From positions 829,570-893,569 of the forward strand of contig NZ_ATYB01000014.1 of the NCBI RefSeq assembly GCF_000427465.1: a stretch of DNA of 64,000 nt, read 5' to 3'. The notes under the pieces were generated by a model that saw only the letters and a program-made list of their open reading frames with translations, made no database searches and had not been told where the DNA came from. Below are positions 55,532 through 64,000 of the stretch, piece by piece (within the stretch, counting starts at the first letter, position 1; each line of letters opens with the position of its first letter). Made by a program: the position numbers and the translations under genes. Source of the DNA: Sinorhizobium arboris LMG 14919 (lineage in GTDB: Bacteria > Pseudomonadota > Alphaproteobacteria > Rhizobiales > Rhizobiaceae).

Positions 55532-56932
55532 ATGGGCGCCATGCCGATTTTGAAGCTGTACAACACGCTGACGCGGGAGAAGACCGATTTCCGGCCGATA
55601 GATCCTCAAAACGTCCGCATGTATGTCTGCGGCCCGACGGTCTACGATTATGCCCATATCGGCAATGCACGTCCGATCATCGTCTTCGACGTCCTGTTCC
55701 GGCTGCTTCGTCACGTCTATGGGGCGGATCACGTCACCTATGCGCGCAACATCACCGACGTGGACGACAAGATCAACGCGCGGGCATTGCGCGATTATCC
55801 CGGGCTGCCGCTGAACGAGGCGATCCGGCATGTAACCGAGAAGACCGAGACGCAGTTCCTCGAAGATGCGGCGGCCCTCGGCTGCCTCGAGCCGACAGTG
55901 CAGCCGCGCGCCACCGAGAACATCGCCGGGATGATCGAGATCATAGAAAAGCTGATCGCCAAGGGTCATGCCTATGAGGCCGAAGGCGAGGTGCTCTTCG
56001 ACACGCGGTCGATGGACGATTACGGCCAGCTCTCCAAGCGCAATCTCGACGAGCAGCAGGCGGGTGCCCGCGTCGCCGTCGAGGCGCACAAGAAAAACCC
56101 GGGCGATTTCGTGCTCTGGAAGCTCTCCGCCGAGCACGAGCCGGGCTGGGACGGCCCCTGGGGTCGCGGGCGGCCCGGCTGGCACATCGAATGCTCCGCG
56201 ATGAGCGAGCGCTATCTCGGCGAGGTCTTCGACATACACGCGGGCGGCATCGACCTGATCTTCCCGCATCACGAGAACGAGATCGCCCAGTCGCGCTGCG
56301 CCCATGGCACGAAGGTCATGGCGAATGTCTGGATGCACAACGGCTTCCTGCAGGTCGAAGGCCGCAAGATGTCGAAATCCGAGGGCAATTTCATCACCAT
56401 TTACGAGCTTCTCCACGTCGAGAAATTCGGCGGCCGCAAATGGCCGGGCGAGGTGCTGCGGCTGGCGATGCTGATGACCCATTACCGCGAGCCCATCGAC
56501 TTCTCGATCAAGCGGCTGGAAGAGGCCGAGCACCTGCTGTCGAAATGGCCGGTCTACGGCGACGCCTCGGGCGAGGCGGATCCGGCCGTCGTCGCCGCCC
56601 TGGCGGACGATCTCAACACCGTGGCGGCCATCCAGGCGCTGCATGCGCTGGCGCAGAAGGCTTCCGCCGACTCGCGCCATCTCGGGGCCTTCGCCGCCAG
56701 CGCGGCGCTTCTCGGGGTGGTGCCGAAGGAGGTCGAGCTCGACCAGGCGGTTGTCCGCGAGATCGATGGCCGGGTACGTGAGCGCCTGGAACTGCTGAAG
56801 GCCAAGAACTACGTGGAGGCCGACGGCATTCGCGCCGATCTCCTTGCGAGAGGCATTCAGCTCAAGGACGGCAAGGACCCCGAGACCGGCGAACGGGTGA
56901 CCACCTGGGAGGTGAAGCGGTCTCAGGTCTAG
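55532..56932 (+). CDS. cysS: Cysteinyl-tRNA synthetase
   Basis: 466 residues. Class I motifs HIGNARP and KMSKSEGN; zinc ligands in [18 protein letters not shown] and FPHHENE. It charges tRNA-Cys. ATG 55532 has GGAG six bases upstream; ATG 55541 is possible. It lies 27 bases before the first GFA gene, suggesting one transcript. Confidence 0.96.
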   Translation: MGAMPILKLYNTLTREKTDFRPIDPQNVRMYVCGPTVYDYAHIGNARPIIVFDVLFRLLRHVYGADHVTYARNITDVDDKINARALRDYPGLPLNEAIRHVTEKTETQFLEDAAALGCLEPTVQPRATENIAGMIEIIEKLIAKGHAYEAEGEVLFDTRSMDDYGQLSKRNLDEQQAGARVAVEAHKKNPGDFVLWKLSAEHEPGWDGPWGRGRPGWHIECSAMSERYLGEVFDIHAGGIDLIFPHHENEIAQSRCAHGTKVMANVWMHNGFLQVEGRKMSKSEGNFITIYELLHVEKFGGRKWPGEVLRLAMLMTHYREPIDFSIKRLEEAEHLLSKWPVYGDASGEADPAVVAALADDLNTVAAIQALHALAQKASADSRHLGAFAASAALLGVVPKEVELDQAVVREIDGRVRERLELLKAKNYVEADGIRADLLARGIQLKDGKDPETGERVTTWEVKRSQV

Positions 56933-56959
56933 AGCGGGATGAGGAAGGAGGAGGGCGAT

Positions 56960-57442
56960 ATGGCTGACGAGATACATGCGGGCGGGTGCCAGTGTGGCGC
57001 GGTCCGGTTTCGCGTCGAGGGCAAACTCGGCGATGCTTCCGTCTGTCATTGCCGCATGTGCCAGAAGGCGAGCGGCAATTTCTACCTGCCGCTTGTTTCC
57101 GTACGCGGCGCGAAGCTCGTATGGACCCGGGGCGAGCGCGAGCGCTTCCAGTCCTCGAATGTCGTCTGGCGCGGCTTCTGCGGCGACTGCGGAACGCCGC
57201 TGACCTACGAGGCGCCGGACGGCATGGCGCTCGCGATCGCTGCTTTCGACAGGCCGGAAGGCATCGTGCCGGCGATCCAATGGGGCGTCGAAGGGAAACT
57301 GCCCTATGTGGATCATATATCCGAACTGCCTGGAGAAAAGACCATGGCCGACGCCGAGGCCGTCTCGTTTCTCGCCGATCTCGTTTCCTATCAGCATCCC
57401 GACCACGACACCGAAACCTGGCCACCGGAGGAAAGAGGATGA
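56960..57442 (+). CDS. GFA-family (Mss4-like zinc fold) protein 1
   Basis: 160 residues. Zinc-binding pattern HAGGCQCGAVRF, CHCRMCQKASGNF and GFCGDCGTPLTY. Named after glutathione-dependent formaldehyde-activating enzyme, though most members have unproven activity. AGGAGGAGGG before ATG 56960 is decisive; the preceding bases AGAGCGGGATGAGGAA look like a RIME end. Overlaps the next gene by ATGA. Confidence 0.9.
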   Translation: MADEIHAGGCQCGAVRFRVEGKLGDASVCHCRMCQKASGNFYLPLVSVRGAKLVWTRGERERFQSSNVVWRGFCGDCGTPLTYEAPDGMALAIAAFDRPEGIVPAIQWGVEGKLPYVDHISELPGEKTMADAEAVSFLADLVSYQHPDHDTETWPPEERG

Positions 57443-57914
57443 GCAATACCGTCAGGACTGGAGGCTGCCAGTGCGGGGCCGTTCGCTTCCGCATCCACGG
57501 AGAGCTCGGGCGCCCCTCGATCTGCCATTGCCGCATGTGTCAGAAGCAGTTCGGCTCGTTCTTCTCCGCCTTGGTGACGGCGCCGAAGGATGGGGTCGAG
57601 TGGACCCGTGACGAACCGAGCTATTTCCAGTCATCGGTCAATATCGATCGCGGCTTCTGCCCGAAATGCGGAACGCCGCTGACCTATCGGCATCCCGGCG
57701 GCCTCGAAATCGCCATAGGCGCATTCGACGACCGCTCCGATCTCGCGCCGCAAATCCAGGTCAATTACCAGTCCCGGCTTCCCTGGGTCGAAACAATCTT
57801 CGAGCAGCCGGTTCACGACGATCCCGCCTATTATGGGCGGCAGGAGCAGATCATCTCGTTTCAGCACCCGGATCACGAGACGGAGCAGTGGCCGCCGGGC
57901 GGGGTCTGGGGACG

Positions 57915-57918
<4 letters not shown>
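57439..57918 (+). CDS. GFA-family protein 2
   Basis: 159 residues with the same cysteine set: RTGGCQCGAVRF, CHCRMCQKQFGSFF, GFCPKCGTPLTY. It differs in the middle (SALVTAPKDGVEWTRDE) and in its C terminus. It overlaps the genes on both sides by four bases. Probably a tandem duplicate that has diverged. Confidence 0.9.
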
Positions 57919-59374
<1,456 letters not shown>

Positions 59375-59428
59375 GGCGGATGGGAAGAACACCGTAATCG
59401 AGCCGTGAATTGCAGTTGGAACCGAGAC

Positions 59429-61045
59429 ATGACCAGGGAACGCATCTATCTCTTCGACACGACGCTTCGGGACGGACAGCAGACGCCCGGCATCGACTTT
59501 TCCGTTGAGGACAAGATCGCCATCGCGTCCCTGCTCGATCAATTCGGCATGGATTACGTTGAGGGCGGGTATCCCGGCGCCAATCCGACGGACACGGAAT
59601 TCTTCAAGTGCCGGCGCACCGAGCAGGCTTCCTTCGTCGCCTTCGGCATGACCAAGCGCGCCGGCGTCTCCGCTTCCAACGACCCGGGCCTCAATGCGCT
59701 GCTGGACGCGAAGAGCGATGCGATCTGTCTTGTCGCCAAGAGCTGGGACTATCATGTCAAAGTGGCGCTCGGCTGCTCCAACGAGGAGAATCTCGACAAT
59801 ATCCGCGCATCCGTCGAGGCGGTCGTCTCATCCGGGCGCGAGGCGATGGTGGATTGCGAGCATTTCTTCGACGGATACAAGGCGAACCCCGCCTATGCGA
59901 TCGCTTGCGCGAAAACGGCTCGCGACGCGGGCGCCCGCTGGGTCGTGCTTTGCGACACCAATGGCGGGACGCAGACTCCCGAAATCCGCGATATCGTCTC
60001 GGCCGTGATCGCGGCGGGTGTGCCCGGTGCAAATCTCGGCATCCACGCGCATAACGATACGGGGCAGGCGGTGGCCAACTCGCTGGCGGCAATCGAAGCC
60101 GGCGTTCGTCAGATACAGGGCACGCTCAACGGCATCGGCGAACGTTGCGGCAACGCCAATCTTGTCACGCTGATTGCGACGCTTGGGTTGAAGGAAGCCT
60201 ATTCGAGCCGCTTCGAGACGGGAATCGATGCCGAAAGGCTCCAGGAGCTGACCAAGCTCGCCCATGCCTTCGACGAGTTGCTCAACCGCTCGCCCGATCC
60301 CCAGGCTCCTTATGTCGGCGCTTCGGCTTTTGCCACCAAAGCCGGTATCCACGCCTCTGCGCTGCTCAAGGATCCGAGAACCTACGAGCACGTCGCGCCG
60401 GAAACCGTCGGCAACCTGCGCAAGGTCATGGTCTCGGATCAGGGCGGCAAGGCCAATTTCATCAATGCCCTCAAGCGGCGCGGCATCACGGTCTCCAAGG
60501 ACGACCCACGGCTCGACAAGTTGATCTCGATCGTCAAGGAACGCGAGGCGACGGGGTATGCCTATGAGGGCGCGGATGCGAGCTTCGCGCTGCTCGCGAG
60601 CCGCATTCTCGGCTCCGTGCCCGATTTCTTCCGGGTGGAGAGCTTTCGGGTCATGGTCGAGCGCCGATTCGATGCGAACGGCAAACTGAAGACGGTGTCG
60701 GAAGCCGTGGTCAAGGTGATCGTTGACGGCGAGACGATGATGTCTGTCGCCGAGGGTCACGGCCCGGTCAACGCGCTCGACCTCGCGCTTCGCAAGGACC
60801 TCGGGAAGTATCAGTCGGAGATCGCCGACCTCGAGCTGGCCGATTACAAGGTGCGCATCCTCAACGGCGGCACCGAGGCCGTCACCCGCGTGCTGATCGA
60901 GTCGACGGACCGCACAGGCGCGCGCTGGTGGACGGTGGGCGTGTCCGACAACATCATTGACGCCTCATTTCAGGCGTTGATGGACAGTATCGTCTATAAG
61001 CTGCTCAAGAACCGTGACCAGGTCGGCTTGATCGCGGCGGAGTGA
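59429..61045 (+). CDS. cimA: (R)-citramalate synthase
   Basis: 538 residues. The DRE-TIM N terminus LFDTTLRDGQQTPGIDFS and the metal motif GIHAHNDTGQAVANS with CDTNGG are followed by a LeuA dimerisation/regulatory domain near the C terminus (ADYKVRILNGGTEAVTRVLIES). The family condenses pyruvate and acetyl-CoA to citramalate for isoleucine synthesis. It could be a 2-isopropylmalate-type homologue, but length and motifs favour CimA. Confidence 0.9.
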   Translation: MTRERIYLFDTTLRDGQQTPGIDFSVEDKIAIASLLDQFGMDYVEGGYPGANPTDTEFFKCRRTEQASFVAFGMTKRAGVSASNDPGLNALLDAKSDAICLVAKSWDYHVKVALGCSNEENLDNIRASVEAVVSSGREAMVDCEHFFDGYKANPAYAIACAKTARDAGARWVVLCDTNGGTQTPEIRDIVSAVIAAGVPGANLGIHAHNDTGQAVANSLAAIEAGVRQIQGTLNGIGERCGNANLVTLIATLGLKEAYSSRFETGIDAERLQELTKLAHAFDELLNRSPDPQAPYVGASAFATKAGIHASALLKDPRTYEHVAPETVGNLRKVMVSDQGGKANFINALKRRGITVSKDDPRLDKLISIVKEREATGYAYEGADASFALLASRILGSVPDFFRVESFRVMVERRFDANGKLKTVSEAVVKVIVDGETMMSVAEGHGPVNALDLALRKDLGKYQSEIADLELADYKVRILNGGTEAVTRVLIESTDRTGARWWTVGVSDNIIDASFQALMDSIVYKLLKNRDQVGLIAAE

Positions 61046-61218
61046 ACCGCGTGCATGAGCGCCGTTCATTCATCGGTTCACGGAAATGAATTGGTGCATC
61101 ACTTTCTGTTGGAGTAGGACGCAGGAAGAGTGACGGCAATTGCTCCCGAGAGGGGTCGCCGTCGATTGCGACCGGAGCGCTTTCCGCTCGGCTCCGGTGG
61201 AATTTCAGGATCGAAATC

Positions 61219-62160
61219 ATGGCCGAGCAAAATGCGAACGTGCCCGCAGAGAATGTCGATTCCCCGAAAGGTTTCGCCTTCGCGCTTGCAGCCTACCTGC
61301 TGTGGGGCTTCCTGCCTTTCTTCATGAAGGCGGTGTCGCATATCCCTGCCGCGGAGGTCGTGGCGCATCGTATCGTCTGGTCGGTGCCGCTTGCGGGCCT
61401 CGTGCTCCTATGGCTCGGCCGCACGCAGGACGTGAAGGTTGCGCTTCGCTCACCGCGCGTGCTGATGATGGCCACGCTTACGGCGGCTCTCATCACGGTC
61501 AACTGGGGCATCTATGTGTGGGCGATCGGGGCGGGGCGAGCCATCGAGACGGCACTCGGCTACTATATCAACCCGCTGTTTTCGATTTTTCTCGGTGCGC
61601 TGCTGCTGAAGGAGAGGCCAAATCCGGCGCAGATGGTGGCGATCGGTCTTGCCGCGGTCGCCGTCGGCGTTCTCGCCTTCGACGCGGGCGGTCTTCCCTG
61701 GGTATCGATCGGGCTGTGCTTTTCCTGGGGTTTCTACGCCTTCTTCCGCAAGACCCTTCCGGTCGGACCGAACCAGGGCTTCTTTCTCGAAGTGCTGCTG
61801 CTGAGTATCCCGGCTGCCGGCTACATCATCTGGCTCGAGGCCACGGGGAAGGGCCACTTCCTCGGCGCCGCCAACATGACGGATGTCCTGCTGCTCCTTG
61901 CCTGCGGCATCGTCACCGCCGTGCCGCTGATGATCTACGCCAATGGCGCGAAGCTGCTCCGGCTTTCGACCATCGGGATCATGCAATACATCGCTCCGAC
62001 GATGATATTCCTGATCGCCGTGTTCATCTTCCATGAACCCTTCGGAACGGCGAAACTGATCGCCTTCGCCCTGATCTGGGCCGCACTTTTCATTTATTCG
62101 GGTGCGATGCTTGCGGAGAGCAGGTCGCGGCGCGCGGTTCAACCGACGCCAGCCGAATAA
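61219..62160 (+). CDS. rarD: EamA-family transporter RarD
   Basis: 313 residues with ten hydrophobic helices in two EamA repeats. RarD hallmarks are GFAFALAAYLLWGFLPFFMK, VAHRIVWSVPLAG and ALGYYINPLFSIFLG. Drug/metabolite superfamily; the substrate is unproven (chloramphenicol-related name only). AGGA lies eight bases before ATG 61219. Confidence 0.92.
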   Translation: MAEQNANVPAENVDSPKGFAFALAAYLLWGFLPFFMKAVSHIPAAEVVAHRIVWSVPLAGLVLLWLGRTQDVKVALRSPRVLMMATLTAALITVNWGIYVWAIGAGRAIETALGYYINPLFSIFLGALLLKERPNPAQMVAIGLAAVAVGVLAFDAGGLPWVSIGLCFSWGFYAFFRKTLPVGPNQGFFLEVLLLSIPAAGYIIWLEATGKGHFLGAANMTDVLLLLACGIVTAVPLMIYANGAKLLRLSTIGIMQYIAPTMIFLIAVFIFHEPFGTAKLIAFALIWAALFIYSGAMLAESRSRRAVQPTPAE

Positions 62161-62162
62161 AC

Positions 62163-62223
62163 AGAGTTGACGGCGTCCTGCTGTTTCATTGAAACGGTGA
62201 AACAGTAAACGGCTGTCAACTCT
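62163..62223. terminator. Nested palindrome after rarD, possible bidirectional terminator
   Basis: Outer arms AGAGTTGAC/GTCAACTCT (62163-62171, 62215-62223) enclose CTGTTTCA/TGAAACAG (62181-62188, 62198-62205). The centre also contains GTTTCA-T-TGAAAC. It begins three bases after the rarD stop, between convergent genes. T-runs are short. Confidence 0.5.
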
Positions 62224-62230
62224 TTGATAT

Positions 62231-62277
62231 CGCCCACTTCCCGTGGAAAACCGTTACACATTTTCCTGGAAGTGCTC
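62231..62277 (-). repeat. Palindromic intergenic repeat, copy 2
   Basis: On the minus strand it reads GAGCACTTCCAGGAAAATG then GTTTTCCACGGGAAGTG, aligning with the copy at 4079-4126. It abuts the LOG-family gene stop. Confidence 0.6.
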
Positions 62278-62282
62278 TTGCA

Positions 62283-62900
62283 TCAGAGCCTGGAGATAAT
62301 CTCGGCTTCGCCGTCGCGCCCGTTCGCGCGGGCTGAGGCAAGGATCCCGGGGACGATGTCCTCGGCCCGGTCGATCACCAGCGGCTGCACGAGATGTGCG
62401 GTATGGACGAATCCCTGGTCGCGCATGTGGTCGATCAGCTCCAGCATCGGATCCCAGAAGCCGTTTACATTGCCGAAGACCATCGGCTTCCTGTGGCGGC
62501 CGAGCTGCGCCCAGGTCATGATTTCGACGATTTCCTCGAGCGTGCCGATCCCGCCCGGAAGGGCCACGAAGGCGTCGGCGCGCTCGAACATCTTGTGCTT
62601 GCGCTCATGCATGTCGGCGGTCACGATCAGCTCGTTGAGCTGACCGAGCGAGTGGCGGGTCGCTTCCTTGTCCATCAGGAATTCGGGAATGATGCCGGTC
62701 ACGTGGCCGCCGGCCGAAAGCACGCCGCTTGCCACGGCGCCCATGATTCCGCGCGTGCCGCCGCCATAAACGACACGCAGGCCATGATCGGCGATGGATT
62801 TGCCGAGAATGCGGTCCGCCTGGATGTGGGCGTCGTCCCGCCCGGGCTGAGAACCGCAATAAACGCAAACGGATAGAATCGGCGTAGTTTCCTTGTTCAT
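62283..62900 (-). CDS. LOG-family protein (TIGR00730, cytokinin-type phosphoribohydrolase)
   Basis: 205 residues. The family motifs are VVYGGGTRGIMG and PGGIGTLEEI. LOG proteins release free bases from nucleoside 5'-monophosphates; older annotation calls them lysine decarboxylases. In a plant-associated bacterium cytokinin release is conceivable but unshown. ATG 62900 is preferred; ATG 62915 is possible. Confidence 0.9.
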   Translation of the reverse strand: MNKETTPILSVCVYCGSQPGRDDAHIQADRILGKSIADHGLRVVYGGGTRGIMGAVASGVLSAGGHVTGIIPEFLMDKEATRHSLGQLNELIVTADMHERKHKMFERADAFVALPGGIGTLEEIVEIMTWAQLGRHRKPMVFGNVNGFWDPMLELIDHMRDQGFVHTAHLVQPLVIDRAEDIVPGILASARANGRDGEAEIISRL

Positions 62901-63144
62901 GGGCCCACCAGACATTGCAGTGCAGCGCGGGTCAAGGAAAATGGAGGAAAAATCTCCGTCTGTCGAGCGTCGAAGCCATAGTGAGCGCTTGTATAGAACT
63001 ATAAGAAACGTTAGCAATTTCAGTAATACATTGAAGAATTCGGACAGTGTGCTGCGGTTGCGCTATAATGCACAGCTAGCGTAGCAGCGCCGGCCGATGG
63101 GGCATGCGGGGAGCATCAAGGCGCTCCGCCCTGTGGAGAGTGGC

Positions 63145-64000
63145 ATGATTAAGAATAAGGCCAGCTGGGTGGCCCTTGGCGTCCTGGCAATCGCGACCGC
63201 ATTGATGGTCTTCGTGGTTCAGCCAAATCTGCGTGATAGCGACAAGGAGGCTGTGGCTCAATCCGGAGCAGGCGAGCAGTCCAGCCAAACGGCGGCGGCA
63301 ACAAGCGCTGCAAACCCGCCCGCGACCCCGCAAGGCACCGCAGAGGAACAGGCTGCGGCATCGGAGACCTCCGATCCGGTGGCGAATTGGACCGTCCCTG
63401 GATTTGACGTCCTGCGTGTCGAACCGGACGGCTCGACAGTCGTCGCGGGCAGGGCCCAGCCCGGCACGAAGCTCGAGATTCTGAGCGGCGACACGGTCGT
63501 CGGTACCGCAGAGGTCGGCGCGGGAGGCGATTTTGCCGCCGTCTTCGACAAGCCGCTTGCGGCAGGCGACCACCAACTGACGCTTAGAAGCGTCGACTCA
63601 GGGGGACGCAGCAAGACGTCGGAGGAGGTCGCGACCGTTTCGGTGCCGAAGGATTCGAGCGGACAGCTGCTGGCGATGGTATCGAAAGCGGGCAAGGCGA
63701 GCCGGCTGATCACGACGCCGGAAGCTGAACCGAAACCGATGCAGGCAGCCGTCGAGGCGGACACGCAGCCGGCCGGCGAGCCTGGCGGGGCTTCCGTTTC
63801 TCCCGCCTCTCCGGCGACCATTCCCGGACTGCAGGTGACGGCGGTCGAGATCGAAGGCAGCATGATGTATGTCGCGGGCAACGCCAAGCCCCGCCGCTCT
63901 TGTCCGCATTTACGCGGACGACAAGCTGCTGGGTGAGGTGAAAGCCGATGACAAGGGACATTTCGTCGTCGACGGCGCGATCGAACTCTCGGTCGGCAGC
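63145..64000 (+). pseudogene. Ig-like-repeat envelope protein, 3' truncated by window end and apparently frameshifted
   Basis: From ATG 63145 (GGAGAG upstream) the protein has an N-terminal membrane anchor (WVALGVLAIATALMVFVV), an Ala/Gln/Thr linker and Ig-like strands (VLRVEPDGSTVVAGRAQPGT). The frame ends early at 63936, but after the C-run 63889-63892 the +1 frame continues without stop as ALVRIYADDKLLGEVKADD to the window end, clearly the same repeat. One extra C explains it: a sequencing error or a real mutation. Related rhizobial proteins carry a C-terminal LysM domain, not visible here. Confidence 0.75.

Noticed and set aside
55421..57406. 661-codon open frame antisense to cysS and GFA gene 1
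   Set aside because: Spans two clear genes on the other strand and matches no family.

Overview
The window looks like chromosomal DNA of an alphaproteobacterium of the Rhizobiaceae, most likely Sinorhizobium/Ensifer close to S. meliloti or S. medicae. Reasons: paired RopA-type porins, an arsenic operon that uses an AqpS aquaglyceroporin, adjacent rkpK and lpsL genes, two 108-bp RIME-like intergenic elements, GC-rich codon use, and GTG/TTG starts at overlapping genes. The species is inferred; no search was run. About 55 protein genes, one tRNA gene and several repeats and operators are supported.

Layout. 1-3540 is the 3' part of a huge secreted repeat protein. 4.1-5.6 kb holds a small Sel1-repeat protein and a HisC-like aminotransferase. 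tRNA-Ser(GCT) at 5842 is followed by about 1.5 kb without a recognisable gene. Then two convergent, near-identical-ended porin genes enclose a lone tyrosine recombinase (7.5-10.8 kb). 11-17 kb carries a BA14K protein, a lytic transglycosylase, dapA-smpB, a NYN-domain protein and rpoZ. 17-23.6 kb is a housekeeping cluster: rsh (ppGpp), a DUF3563 microprotein, a DUF2062 protein, acpS, lepB, rnc and era.

23.6-26.4 kb is an arsenic operon (arsR, LMW-phosphatase arsC, aqpS, glutaredoxin-type arsC, arsH) with a palindromic operator lying on the arsR start codon. It is followed by a glycerophosphodiesterase, cfa, tex, the rkpK and lpsL polysaccharide genes, an ArsR/SRPBCC/VOC cluster (again with a palindrome on the regulator start codon), an L,D-transpeptidase, recO, a DUF2339 membrane protein, an HD hydrolase, a MOSC protein and an MFS transporter. 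44.0-51.7 kb is an NAD module: nadABC behind a perfect TGCTCA/TGAGCA palindrome, sodC, and on the other strand an overlapping ygfZ - HD hydrolase - tyrosine phosphatase - nadQ operon. nadQ encodes the Nudix-related repressor expected to bind that palindrome.

51.8-64 kb contains conserved hypotheticals, a Nudix hydrolase, an SRAP/YedK protein ending in a clamp-binding-like QMSLF, a 49-aa microprotein, cysS, three tandem overlapping GFA-family genes joined to a prolyl aminopeptidase gene, cimA, rarD, a LOG-family protein, and a partial Ig-like envelope protein with an apparent frameshift. No CRISPR array, complete insertion sequence, prophage or secretion island is visible. The most unusual points are the porin pair around a recombinase, the operators placed on start codons, the GFA triplet, an orphan coding-like fragment beside recO, and the clamp motif on the SRAP protein.
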